This document shows, in pieces, positions 7,208-16,263 of a DNA stretch of 64,000 nucleotides (position 1 is its first letter; the number at the start of each line of letters is the position of its first letter). The notes under the pieces are model-generated. The model had not been told where the DNA came from, did not search any database, and saw only the letters and a list, made by a program, of their open reading frames with translations. The translations under genes were made by a program, and so were the position numbers. Source of the DNA: Pseudomonas sp. BGr12 (GTDB taxonomy: Bacteria; Pseudomonadota; Gammaproteobacteria; Pseudomonadales; Pseudomonadaceae); the NCBI RefSeq assembly GCF_030272895.1, contig NZ_JALRNF010000011.1, positions 62,001 through 126,000 on the forward strand, read 5' to 3'.

Positions 7208-9604
7208 ATGTCGAAGCATGGCGTTCGTCCAAAGATGCTCGGCTTTGTCAGCGAAGAAGTGTCCGCCTGGCTGGTGGCCCTTGTGGCCCTGGTGGCGGGC
7301 GGACTGTTGACTGCGATACTGGCGCTGGCAACTCACGAGTTGTACCAGCAGCAGTTGCGCCAACGCTTCGAGTTGCTGGCCAGTGAGCGCTACAGTCGTA
7401 TCGAAGAACGCTTCGAGGATCAGGTGCAGCGGCTGGATGGCTTGCGCCGCTTCTTCGTCTTCGCCACCGAAATCACCCTTGATGAATTCAATGGTTATGC
7501 GCGGCCGTTGTTGCAGCGCACCCAGGCCTATTCCTGGGCGCCGCGGGTGCCGGGATCGGCGCGTAGTGATTTCGAACAGCGCGCCAGCCAGACGCTGCAG
7601 TTCGCCTATCGGATTCGTCAGCTGACCGATAGCGGCACCCTGGAACCGGCGCCCGAGCGTCAGTTGTACTACCCGGTACTGTTCACCCAGGCGTTGAGCC
7701 TCAAGGACCAGCCGTACGGCCTGGACCTGCTGTCCCAGGCGTTGCGCCAGGACACCCTGGAGCGCGCCTCGAAGCCCGGCAGCATGGCGGTTTCGGCGCC
7801 CCTGAACCTCACCGATGTCGACCCCCTGTACGCCCGCGGGGTGCTGATGGCGGCGCCGGTGTTCTCGCCGCGCAATGTCGAAGCCCATCCCAAGGGTTAT
7901 GTCATGGCGGTGATCAGCATGCGCCAGCTGATGGCCGAGGGCTTGCCCAGCACCGAGCAGGACAATCTGGTCGTGCGTATCCGCGACCTGTCCGGCCAGG
8001 ACAACCAGCACGAGTTGCTGTTCCAGTCGGACAATCAGGGCACCACCTCGTCGTTGGCGGCCAGCCACCTGCTGCACCTGGCCGATCATGACTACCAGCT
8101 GGATATCCGCCCGAGCCTGGCCTTCATGCGCGCCAACCGCTCTTCGGCTGTGAATGCCGTGGTGTTGCTGGGCGGGCTGCTGAGCCTGATGCTCAGCGCC
8201 TTGTTGTTCAGCCTGTTCAGCCAGCGTCAGCGTGCCCTGACCCTGGTCGAGCAACGCACCGGCGAGTTGCGCGTCAGCGAGCAGTCCTTGCGCGACACGC
8301 ACAACCAGCTGCGCAGCGTGCTGGATGCTGCGACCCAGGTGGCGATCATCGCCACCAACCTGCGCGGGGTGATCAGTACCTTCAATGCCGGCGCCGAACG
8401 CATGCTCGGCTACAGCAGCGCCGAAGCAGTGGGCAGCCTGACCCTCGAAGCGCTGGTCTCGCCCGAGGAACTGCACCAGCGGGCGCGGGCCCTGAGCCTG
8501 CGTTACGGTCGCGAGGTGAGCATGGCCCAGGCGATGTTCGCCGAAACCATCCAGGAGGGCGGCAGCGTGCCTGGCGAGTGGACGTTGCAGCGCAAGGATG
8601 GCAGCCACCTGCTGGCCAACATGCTGGTGACCGCAGTGCTCGATGAGCATGGGTTGTGGGTCGGGCACCTGGCCATCTGCATCGATGTCACTGAACGCAA
8701 GCGCATCCATGAGGCGCTGGCAGCCCGCGACCGTCTGCTGGACAAGCTCAGCGCCGAGGTACCCGGCGGTATCTATCAGTTTTGCCTGCGCCCGGACGGC
8801 ACCTCCTGCTTCAGCTATGCCAGTGAGGGACTGCGCGAGATCTACGAGATCGACCCGGAGCTGTTGCGCCAGGATGCCACGGCGGTGTTCGAGCGTATTC
8901 ACCCCGATGACCTGGGCCGGGTGCGCACCTCGATTCGCTATTCGGCCGAGCACCTGACGGCCTGGCGTGAAGAGTACCGGGTGCTGCTGCCGCAGGCCGG
9001 CCTGCGCTGGGTGAGGGGCGAGGCCACGCCGGAGCCGATGGACGATGGCGGCACGCTCTGGCATGGCTACTTGACCGATATCTCCGACCTCAAACGGGTC
9101 GAGGAAGAGCTGCGCGCCCTGTCGGTGACCGATGCGCTGACCGGCATCCACAACCGGCGCTATTTCCAGGAGCGCCTGAAAGCCGAGCTGGAGCGTGTGC
9201 AACGCGAGCAGCAGGACCTGGCGGTGATCATGCTGGACATCGACCATTTCAAGAAGATCAACGATCAGTACGGTCACGCCATGGGCGACCATGTGCTGCG
9301 CAGCATCTGCCAGCGCATCAATAACCGTCTGCGGCGCACGGATGTGTTTTGTCGCCTGGGGGGCGAGGAGTTCATGGTGCTGTGTCCGGGCAGCAACGCC
9401 GATCAGGCGTATTTGCTGGCCATGGAGCTATGGCAGGGGGTGCGCAGCATACCGGTCGAAGGTGTCGGTCAGGTCACCGCCAGTTTTGGTGTGGCGGGCT
9501 GGCGCCCGGGGGAGGGCGCCGATGCCTTGCTGTTGCGTGCCGACTCGGGGGTCTATGCGGCCAAGCAGGCCGGCCGCGACCGGGTCGAGGCCGAGCTGCC
9601 CTGA
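7208..9604 (+). CDS. Membrane diguanylate cyclase with CHASE, two PAS and GGDEF domains
   Basis: This ~798-residue protein should make cyclic di-GMP. There is an N-terminal membrane segment (about residues 15-38), a periplasmic CHASE-type sensor domain, a second membrane segment near residue 315 (VVLLGGLLSLMLSALLF) and two PAS regions (about 370-490 and 500-625). A C-terminal GGDEF domain carries the intact motif GGEEF and an RRTD inhibitory site five residues before it, so it should be active and product-inhibited. The ATG at 7208 and an in-frame GTG at 7199 are both possible starts, neither with a clear ribosome binding site. CHASE ligands are usually small molecules; none can be named here. 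In P. aeruginosa I recall no cyclase at this spot. Confidence 0.9.
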   Translation: MSKHGVRPKMLGFVSEEVSAWLVALVALVAGGLLTAILALATHELYQQQLRQRFELLASERYSRIEERFEDQVQRLDGLRRFFVFATEITLDEFNGYARPLLQRTQAYSWAPRVPGSARSDFEQRASQTLQFAYRIRQLTDSGTLEPAPERQLYYPVLFTQALSLKDQPYGLDLLSQALRQDTLERASKPGSMAVSAPLNLTDVDPLYARGVLMAAPVFSPRNVEAHPKGYVMAVISMRQLMAEGLPSTEQDNLVVRIRDLSGQDNQHELLFQSDNQGTTSSLAASHLLHLADHDYQLDIRPSLAFMRANRSSAVNAVVLLGGLLSLMLSALLFSLFSQRQRALTLVEQRTGELRVSEQSLRDTHNQLRSVLDAATQVAIIATNLRGVISTFNAGAERMLGYSSAEAVGSLTLEALVSPEELHQRARALSLRYGREVSMAQAMFAETIQEGGSVPGEWTLQRKDGSHLLANMLVTAVLDEHGLWVGHLAICIDVTERKRIHEALAARDRLLDKLSAEVPGGIYQFCLRPDGTSCFSYASEGLREIYEIDPELLRQDATAVFERIHPDDLGRVRTSIRYSAEHLTAWREEYRVLLPQAGLRWVRGEATPEPMDDGGTLWHGYLTDISDLKRVEEELRALSVTDALTGIHNRRYFQERLKAELERVQREQQDLAVIMLDIDHFKKINDQYGHAMGDHVLRSICQRINNRLRRTDVFCRLGGEEFMVLCPGSNADQAYLLAMELWQGVRSIPVEGVGQVTASFGVAGWRPGEGADALLLRADSGVYAAKQAGRDRVEAELP

Positions 9605-9608
9605 AGCC

Positions 9609-11072
9609 TCAGGGTTGTACCGCGGCGGTGCTGTTGACCAGTTTCGGCTGGCGGTAGAGGTCCAGCAGCACCTGGTCGAGGATCGCCGAGGCGCCCCAGG
9701 GTTTCGGGTCGTTGAGGATCGCCGCGACCGCCCAGGTGTTGCCGTTGCTGTCACGGCTGTAGCCGGCGATGGCTCGCACGGTGTTCAGGGTGCCGGTCTT
9801 GATATGGGCCTCACCGGACATGGCGGTGCGCTTGAGGCGCTTGCGCATGGTGCCGTCCATGCCGACCAGCGGCATGGAACTGATGAATTCGGCGGCATAA
9901 GGGCTCTTCCAGGCGGCTTGCAGCATGGCGGCCATTTCCCGGGTGCTGACCCGTTCGGCGCGGGACAGCCCGGAGCCGTTCTCCATGATCAGGTGCGGCG
10001 CGGTGATGCCTTTCTTCGCCAGCCACTGGCGCACCACGCGTTGTGCGGCGCGGGCGTCGTCGCCATCGGCATCGGTGCGGAACTGCGCGCCCAGGCTCAG
10101 GAACAGCTGCTGGGCCATGGTGTTGTTACTGTATTTGTTGATGTCGCGAATGATCTCGACCAGGTCCGGGGAGAAGGCGCGTGCCAGCAGGCGGGCGCTT
10201 TTCGGTACGCTGTCGATGCGGTCACGGCCCTGGATGGTACCGCCCAGTTCGCTCCAGATCGCCCGCACCGCGCCGGCGGCGTAGGTCGGGTGGTCGAGCA
10301 GCGACAGGTAGGTCTGCGAGTTGCAGCCATCGCCCAGCTGGCCGGTGACCGTCACGCTGACACCGTCAGCCTGGGGAACCGGGTTGTAGCGCACATCGCC
10401 GGTGCACTGCTTGCTGTTCACCGCCTTGACCTGGTTGTCGATGCGGATGTTGGCAATCGGCGGCTCGACCGATACCAGCACCTTGCCGCCGTCGTTGCGG
10501 GCGACGAAGCGCAGGGCCTTGAGGTTGATCAGCAAGGAGTCGGGCTTGACCAGGAAGGGCTTGTTCTCGTCGCCGCCGTCATCGTTGAACTGCGGCAGCA
10601 CGGGCTGGACGAAGTGGCTGCGATCGAGCACCAGGTCACCGCTGATGGTCTGCACGCCGTTGGCGCGCAGGTCGCGCATCAGCAGCCAGAGCTTTTCCAT
10701 GTTCAGCTTCGGGTCGCCGCCACCCTTGAGGTAGAGGTTGCCCTGCAAGGTGCCGTTGCGCAGCGGGCCGTCGGTGTAGAACTCGGTTTTCCACTGGTGG
10801 GTCGGGCCGAGCAGCTCCAGGGCTGCATAGGTGGTGACCAGCTTCATGGTCGAGGCCGGGTTGACCGAGACGTCGGCATTGTAGACGGTCGGCGTGCCCG
10901 GGCCATTGAGCGGCAGCATCACCAGCGACAGGGCCGATTCCTGCAGTTTGCTGGCCTTGAGCGCCTGCTGGACCTTGGGCGACAGGGTGGTGTTGACGGC
11001 TGCGGCCTGGGCGGTGAGTGCTGCGGGCAGGAGCAGGCCGGCAAGCAGGAGAGGGCGGAAAGATTTGATCAT
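9609..11072 (-). CDS. dacB: D-alanyl-D-alanine carboxypeptidase/endopeptidase (PBP4 type)
   Basis: This 487-residue periplasmic penicillin-binding protein has an N-terminal signal peptide (SFRPLLLAGLLLPAALTAQA). The three active-site motifs are present: S-x-x-K (STMK, Ser74 and Lys77), SNN, and KTG (HIKTGTLN). It trims or cleaves D-Ala-containing peptide cross-links in peptidoglycan, and in pseudomonads its loss feeds into AmpC control. The start is the ATG whose complement is at 11070-11072; an upstream in-frame codon would spoil the signal peptide. It converges with the cyclase gene, with 4 bases between the stop codons. Confidence 0.95.
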   Translation of the reverse strand: MIKSFRPLLLAGLLLPAALTAQAAAVNTTLSPKVQQALKASKLQESALSLVMLPLNGPGTPTVYNADVSVNPASTMKLVTTYAALELLGPTHQWKTEFYTDGPLRNGTLQGNLYLKGGGDPKLNMEKLWLLMRDLRANGVQTISGDLVLDRSHFVQPVLPQFNDDGGDENKPFLVKPDSLLINLKALRFVARNDGGKVLVSVEPPIANIRIDNQVKAVNSKQCTGDVRYNPVPQADGVSVTVTGQLGDGCNSQTYLSLLDHPTYAAGAVRAIWSELGGTIQGRDRIDSVPKSARLLARAFSPDLVEIIRDINKYSNNTMAQQLFLSLGAQFRTDADGDDARAAQRVVRQWLAKKGITAPHLIMENGSGLSRAERVSTREMAAMLQAAWKSPYAAEFISSMPLVGMDGTMRKRLKRTAMSGEAHIKTGTLNTVRAIAGYSRDSNGNTWAVAAILNDPKPWGASAILDQVLLDLYRQPKLVNSTAAVQP

Positions 11073-11276
11073 GTGCAATAAAACCCTGCGAGCGAGGGGT
11101 GAAAAAAACGGAGCGAGAAAAGGTGAAGGCCCCGGCAAGAAAAATTTAATGTGCATTATGCCCCAAGGCGCAGGCCGATGGGGGAGTGTGAAAGGTCGCC
11201 TTATCGGCTTTTATTCCGGCAACCTTGTGGCGAAACTGGTAAAGTGCCGCGCGTTATTACTCAAGAGGATTGTTTC

Positions 11277-11621
11277 ATGGCCACTAACCGTTCCCGCCGT
11301 CTGCGCAAAAAGCTCTGCGTGGATGAATTCCAGGAGCTGGGTTTTGAGCTGAACCTGGAGTTCAAGGAAGACCTGTCCGACGAAGCCATTGACGCCTTCC
11401 TCGATGCGTTCCTCGACGAAGCCATGGATGCCAATGGCCTGGACTATGTTGGCGGCGACGACTTCGGTCTGGTTTGCTCGGCCAAGCGTGGCTCGGTCAG
11501 CGAAGAGCAACGTGCCACCGTTGAAGGCTGGCTCAAGGCCCGCAGCGAACTGACCAAGATCGAAGTCAGCCCGTTGCTGGACGCCTGGTATCCGGAAAAG
11601 CCGATCAATCCGGCTTCCTGA
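11277..11621 (+). CDS. YggL family 50S-associated protein (DUF469)
   Basis: This 114-residue acidic protein starts MATNRSRRLRKKLC and continues with F-Q-E-L-G-F, the hallmark of the YggL/DUF469 family. The family includes E. coli YggL, reported to bind the 50S ribosomal subunit. AAGAGG lies about 10 bases before the ATG. It is a single-gene unit between dacB and the hybrid kinase, matching the P. aeruginosa order, and ends in a strong terminator. Its exact role is not established. Confidence 0.88.
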   Translation: MATNRSRRLRKKLCVDEFQELGFELNLEFKEDLSDEAIDAFLDAFLDEAMDANGLDYVGGDDFGLVCSAKRGSVSEEQRATVEGWLKARSELTKIEVSPLLDAWYPEKPINPAS

Positions 11622-11632
11622 TGCGTTAAGAA

Positions 11633-11663
11633 ACGGCGGCCCCAGTGGCCGCCGTTTTGTTTT
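11633..11663 (+). terminator. Bidirectional intrinsic terminator after yggL
   Basis: The arms ACGGCGGCC and GGCCGCCGT pair over 9 bp with loop CCAGT, followed by TTTTGTTTT. On the minus strand the stem is followed by TTTCTTAA, so it probably also ends the hybrid kinase transcript that stops at 11663. Confidence 0.88.
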
Positions 11664-14600
11664 CAGCCTGTGTAGGCCGTGGCGCCCGCTGCGTCCGAAT
11701 GCTGCAGGTGCGCTTCAAGTGCCCGCTCCACGGCAGTCATGGCTGCCATCAGCTGATGTTGCTGGCGTTCGAGCGTGGACGCTGATGCCTGCCTGATGCA
11801 ACCGGCTTCCAGTTGTTCACAGGCATCGATCAGCGCGCGGGCCTGAATGATTCGTGCCGCCCCCAGGATGCGATGGGCTTCGTCCTTCAATTGCTCGGGT
11901 TGATGGGCCGGATCGAGCGCCTCGAGGGACAGCCGGTCCCTGGCCAGGCTCTGTTGCAGCTGTTCGAGCAGTTTGTGCCAGTCGGCCCCGTCATTGCCCA
12001 CCACCGGCTCCAGGCCCTGCAGGTCGAAGAGCGCCGAGGCTGCCGCCGTGGCGCGCGGGGGCAAGGGTCTTATTTCCGCCAGGCGTTTGCCCAGGGTCTT
12101 GAGGCTGATGGGCTTGAGCAGGCAGTCATCCATGCCGGCCTGACGGCAGCGCTCACGAACCTCCGGCTGGGCGTTGGCGGTGTAGCCCAGGATGGTGCTG
12201 GGCGGCCGTTGCTCCTTGGCTTCCCGGGCGCGCACGGCCTGGGTGAACTGGTAGCCATTCATCCGCGGCATGTTGCAATCGACGATCAGTACGTCGAACG
12301 CCTCGCTTCGGCACAGGTCCAGGCCCGCCGGGCCATTGTCGACACTACGATGATGCACCCCCAGGTAGGTCAGTTGCTGGGTCATCAGCAGCAGGTTGGC
12401 CGGATGGTCATCGACCACCAGCACCTTCAGCGCGCCGACGACCGCGCAAGGCTCCGAGCTGGGGGCAGGCGCTGCGGGAAGGCTGGCCAGGACCTGCAGG
12501 GGCATGCTGATATGTACCCGGGTGCCTTGGCCGAGCTCGCTGTGCAAGGTCAGGCTGCCGCCCATGAGCTGGCACAGGTCGCGACTGATCGCCAGGCCCA
12601 GGCCGGTGCCGCTGCGCGCCAGCGGGCTGTCGGGGTTGGCCTGGGCGAAGGGCAGGAAAATCCGCTGCTGGTCTTCCTGGCGAATTCCAATACCGCTGTC
12701 CTGGACGCTCAATTGGAGGTTGGCCAGGCCCGGCTCGGCTGCGGGCGCCAGGCTCAGGTCGAGGATGACGTGACCCTGTTCTGTGAACTTCAGCGCATTG
12801 CTGACCAGGTTCGACAGGATCTGTTTGAAACGCAGCGGGTCGAGCATGACATCGCAGTGTGCGGCCGGCGCGATCCGCACCAGCAGGCGCAGGTTCTTCT
12901 GCCGGGCCAGGCCATCGAACACCCGTCCGACCGACTCCACCAGCGCCGCCAGGCTGACCCGTTCCGGCGCCAGGCTCAGGTGCCCGGACTCGATCCGGGC
13001 GATGTCGAGGATGTCGCCGATCAGGGCCAGCAGGTCCTTGGCCGAGTTGTAGGCGACTTCCACCGCCGGACGATCCAGTTGCCCCTGGTGGGCTTTTTCC
13101 AGGGTCAGTTCGAGCATGCCGAGGATGGCGTTCATCGGTGTGCGGATTTCGTGGCTGATGGTGGCCAGAAAAGTGCTTTTGGCCCGGTTGGCGTCGTCGG
13201 CCTGCTGTTTGGCCAGGCTCAGGTCCTGGATCAGCTGACGCCGTTCGCTGATATCGATCCAGCCGCCGATGATGCCCTGGACCTCGCCCAGCGAGTCACG
13301 GTAGGGCAGGATCCAGTGGTAGATGGTCATCGCCTTGTCGTTGAGCAGCAGCGGGCGGTCGACGATCAGTGGCAGGCCCTCGCGCATCACCTGCTGGTAG
13401 TCGGCCTGGATCTGGCTGGCATGGCAGCTGTCCCCCAGGGCGCAGTGCTGGATACCCTTGCCGAGGACTTCATCGAGCGTCAGTTGCAGCGCCTCCAGGT
13501 AGCTGTCGTTGCAGCTCTGCAAGAGCCCCTGGCGGTCACGGACGTACATTGGATGAGGTGTGCCGTTGAGCAGTGCGCGCATGAACTCGAGCTGGTCGCC
13601 CAGGGCACGCTCGGCAGCCTCGCGTTGTTTGATCTGGTGGCGCATCCAGGCGTTCCAGGCCAGTGACAACAGCAGCAGCAAACTGGTACCCAGGATGATC
13701 TGCAGGATCAGGTGCTGGTACTTTCGCCAGTAGGCATCGGTTTCGGTGCTGTAGCCACGCCAGCGGCTGTTGATGATGCCCAGTTCCTCGGGCGCGATGC
13801 TCAGCAGTGCCTTGTCCAGGATCGAGGCCAGCTCCTGTGCGCCCCGTGCGGTCGCCATCGAGAAGGTTGCAGGCTCCGCACCCACCGAAGTACGGATGGT
13901 CAGGTCGCTCTGCGAGGCCAGGCTGAAATTGGCGTTGATCAGTGCGGTGATGGCCGCATCGACATGACCGCTGGCGAGCAGTGAGGTAGAGAAGTAGGTG
14001 CTTTCGGTTTCTACCAGCTGGATACCGGGCACGCGCTTGCGCAGGTCGTCGACCAGGGGGCTGTCGCGGGTCAGGGCCACCCGGCGTCCCTGCAACTGCT
14101 CCAGGGACATGGGCTGATCCGCACCCTGACGGGTCAGCAGTACATAGGAGTTCTCCAGGTACGGGCGGCTGATCGCCAGGGTGCTTGCCCGCCGCAGGCT
14201 GGGGGAAATGGCAGCAATCACATCGGCCTGGCCGTGGTTCAGGCGAGCGATCATGTCGCTGATGCCGCTGGCGCGTTGCACTTGAAAGCGCAGGCCGGTG
14301 CGCAGGCGAATCAGCTCGAGCAGGTCGGCGGCAATCCCGCGAAAGTTACCGGCACTGTCAAAGAACGTCAGCGGTGCGGCGGTTTCGTTGACCACTACCC
14401 GTACCACCGGGTGCTCTGCCAGCCAGCGCTCCTCGCGCTGGGAGAGCTGTAGCTTGCGGTCGGTCAGCAACACATCGCTGCCAGCGCTCCAGCGCTTGAA
14501 AATGTCTTCGCGCACGCTGCTGGGAATGTTGTCGAGGGTGTTGTTGATCAGCTGCAACAAGACCCGATTGCTCTGCTGCACGGCAAAGCTGAAACCCACC

Positions 14601-15325
14601 GGCTCGTGCTTGCCGAAATTGGCCATCTTGACGTTCTGCAAGTGGCCCTGGTTGATCAGGTAGTGGGTGGAAATGGTATCGCCGAGAAAGACATCGGCCT
14701 GATCGAAAGCCACGGCATTGAGGGCATTCTGGTAGGAGGGGTAGGACTGGATGGTGGCCTTGGGGTAACTGCTGCGAACCTCTTCCAGGGGCAGGTAGTG
14801 ATAGACCATGCTCAGGCGCAGGCCAGCCATCCCGGTGTCCAGGGGGCGGCTTTCGTTCTCGCGGGTGACCAGCACCGGTTGATCCACCGCGTAAGGCCTG
14901 GAAAGCACCACCCCCGGGGTGGCGGCCTCGAAGCCATTGGCACTGCCGAGCAGGTCGATCCGTCCCTGGGTCAGCGCCTTGACCGCCTCCTGGCGGCTGG
15001 CAAAGCGCCGCACCTGGATCTGCATGCCCAACGCGCGTCCCAGGATGCCGGCAAAGTCTGCTGTCATGCCTTCGTAGTCACGGCCACTGGCCGTCATGTC
15101 GAATGGCGGGTAGTCCGGTGCCGAGGTACCGAGCACCAATTGCCCTTTGCGTTCGATCCAGTGCCGTTGCGATGCGCTCAGGGGCAGGGTCACACTTGTC
15201 GCTCCTGAGCGGCTGAGCAACTGGTACTGGCCTGCCGGGGCCTCTTCGGCCTGTGCCGGCAATCCCGAAAACAGCCCGGCAACGACACTGAGCAGGCACA
15301 GCAACACCAGGTTGCGGCTAGGCAT
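11663..15325 (-). CDS. BvgS/EvgS-type hybrid sensor kinase, RocS2-like
   Basis: This ~1220-residue unorthodox kinase has a signal peptide and two tandem periplasmic solute-binding-like domains (about 55-270 and 290-510). A membrane segment near 545 (LILQIILGTSLLLLLSLAW) is followed by a PAS domain and a HisKA domain with the phospho-acceptor in SHEIRTP (His725). It continues with an HATPase domain, a receiver with Asp1016 (VDCNMPRMNG) and an Hpt domain with His1151 (EAHRILG), giving a complete His-Asp-His relay. It follows the response regulator gene with no gap. The ATG at 15325 has GAGG six bases upstream and is preferred to a TTG at 15337. Architecture and gene order (dgt, this pair, yggL, dacB, rlmL, rmf, pyrD) match P. 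aeruginosa PA3044 (rocS2), whose system controls fimbriae and efflux. The ligand is unknown. Confidence 0.92.
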   Translation of the reverse strand: MPSRNLVLLCLLSVVAGLFSGLPAQAEEAPAGQYQLLSRSGATSVTLPLSASQRHWIERKGQLVLGTSAPDYPPFDMTASGRDYEGMTADFAGILGRALGMQIQVRRFASRQEAVKALTQGRIDLLGSANGFEAATPGVVLSRPYAVDQPVLVTRENESRPLDTGMAGLRLSMVYHYLPLEEVRSSYPKATIQSYPSYQNALNAVAFDQADVFLGDTISTHYLINQGHLQNVKMANFGKHEPVGFSFAVQQSNRVLLQLINNTLDNIPSSVREDIFKRWSAGSDVLLTDRKLQLSQREERWLAEHPVVRVVVNETAAPLTFFDSAGNFRGIAADLLELIRLRTGLRFQVQRASGISDMIARLNHGQADVIAAISPSLRRASTLAISRPYLENSYVLLTRQGADQPMSLEQLQGRRVALTRDSPLVDDLRKRVPGIQLVETESTYFSTSLLASGHVDAAITALINANFSLASQSDLTIRTSVGAEPATFSMATARGAQELASILDKALLSIAPEELGIINSRWRGYSTETDAYWRKYQHLILQIILGTSLLLLLSLAWNAWMRHQIKQREAAERALGDQLEFMRALLNGTPHPMYVRDRQGLLQSCNDSYLEALQLTLDEVLGKGIQHCALGDSCHASQIQADYQQVMREGLPLIVDRPLLLNDKAMTIYHWILPYRDSLGEVQGIIGGWIDISERRQLIQDLSLAKQQADDANRAKSTFLATISHEIRTPMNAILGMLELTLEKAHQGQLDRPAVEVAYNSAKDLLALIGDILDIARIESGHLSLAPERVSLAALVESVGRVFDGLARQKNLRLLVRIAPAAHCDVMLDPLRFKQILSNLVSNALKFTEQGHVILDLSLAPAAEPGLANLQLSVQDSGIGIRQEDQQRIFLPFAQANPDSPLARSGTGLGLAISRDLCQLMGGSLTLHSELGQGTRVHISMPLQVLASLPAAPAPSSEPCAVVGALKVLVVDDHPANLLLMTQQLTYLGVHHRSVDNGPAGLDLCRSEAFDVLIVDCNMPRMNGYQFTQAVRAREAKEQRPPSTILGYTANAQPEVRERCRQAGMDDCLLKPISLKTLGKRLAEIRPLPPRATAAASALFDLQGLEPVVGNDGADWHKLLEQLQQSLARDRLSLEALDPAHQPEQLKDEAHRILGAARIIQARALIDACEQLEAGCIRQASASTLERQQHQLMAAMTAVERALEAHLQHSDAAGATAYTG

Positions 15326-15333
15326 TGGCTGCC

Positions 15334-15960
15334 TCAAACCAGTGCATTGCGTTTGGCCACTTCAATCAGTTCGACAAGGGAGCCGGCCTTGAGCTTTTGC
15401 ATCAGGCGCTTCTTGTAGGTACTGACGGTCTTGTTGCTGAGAAACATGCCCTGGGCTATTTCCTTGTTGCTTCGACCCTGGGCAAATAATTGTAATACCA
15501 TGAGTTCCCGGTCGTTGACCTGCTTGAACAGTTCCAGTTCGCCGGGCGATTCATCAGGAAGATGTGGGTGGGTGATTGCCTGGCTTGGGAAGTAGTTGTA
15601 ACCGGACAATACCGCTTTTATTGCACTGAGCAATTCGCTCAGGTCTTCCTGCTTGCACACATAGCCGGCGGCACCGGAATGCATGCAACGTATGGCGAAC
15701 AATGCCGGTGACTGCGCGGTCAATACCAGGATTTTCAGAGGGATGGCCATGCTATGGAAACGCGACAGCACCTCAAGGCCGTCGAGCCGGGGAATGCTGA
15801 TGTCGAGGATGATCAGGTCCGGCATGCATTCACGAACCATCTGCATGGCATCCACGCCGTTGTCCGACTCTCCGATCACGCGATAGCCTTCATTCTCCAG
15901 AAGCATGCGCACTGCCAGGCGAATGACCGGGTGATCGTCGATAATGAATACAGAATGCAT
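15334..15960 (-). CDS. NarL/EvgA-type response regulator, RocA2-like
   Basis: This 208-residue regulator has an N-terminal receiver domain (phospho-acceptor Asp53 in ILDISIPRLDG, acidic pair DD at 8-9) and a C-terminal LuxR-type helix-turn-helix (GRSNKEIAQGMFLSNKTVSTYKKR). It is the first gene of a two-gene unit with the downstream hybrid kinase, and its stop codon nearly touches the kinase start. The ATG at 15960 begins directly with the receiver sequence MHSVFIIDDH; the upstream in-frame extension is not needed. By gene order it corresponds to P. aeruginosa RocA2. Its own upstream region is AT-rich and contains an inverted repeat. Confidence 0.92.
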   Translation of the reverse strand: MHSVFIIDDHPVIRLAVRMLLENEGYRVIGESDNGVDAMQMVRECMPDLIILDISIPRLDGLEVLSRFHSMAIPLKILVLTAQSPALFAIRCMHSGAAGYVCKQEDLSELLSAIKAVLSGYNYFPSQAITHPHLPDESPGELELFKQVNDRELMVLQLFAQGRSNKEIAQGMFLSNKTVSTYKKRLMQKLKAGSLVELIEVAKRNALV

Positions 15961-16263
15961 GGTGAACTTTCCAGGTAAGGTGCAAAGATGAATCAGCACC
16001 TTAGCGCAGATAGAACGGGTCGGACATTGAGGTGGGGGTGGGTAAGTGTTATATGGGAAAATTCCTACTTTAAATAAAGGGAATATTTACAAGTGATAGT
16101 GTGATTTAAAGTTGTCAATAGTGTTATTGGTAACGGGGGGTTTCCAAATATTCAGCATGTTTAACCTGTTAAGCGTGTTGTAGTCATAGTTCATTGGCAG
16201 GCGCATGCAAGAAATGGCCAGGTCGACACCTGTTGCTGGCAGGTGGCCCCGGCCTTTCATCGG
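15961..16263. promoter_or_regulatory. AT-rich intergenic region with an inverted repeat upstream of the RocA2-like gene
   Basis: This 303-base gap is clearly more AT-rich than its surroundings, mainly at 16040-16180. It contains a dyad at 16062-16083 (TTCC..CTTTA / TAAAG GGAA) that could be an operator. It should hold the promoter of the regulator-kinase operon. I see no gene in it. Confidence 0.4.

Noticed and set aside
7202..9292. A 696-codon minus-strand open frame opposite the diguanylate cyclase
   Set aside because: Shadow frame; composition is repetitive Gln/Arg/Ala/Gly, and the plus frame has full CHASE/PAS/GGDEF motifs.
9291..11081. A 596-codon plus-strand open frame across the cyclase end and dacB
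   Set aside because: It is out of frame with the cyclase and antisense to dacB. No motif; both real genes are certain.
11813..13666. A 617-codon plus-strand open frame opposite the hybrid kinase
   Set aside because: Antisense of the HisKA-HATPase-receiver region, which has all catalytic residues.
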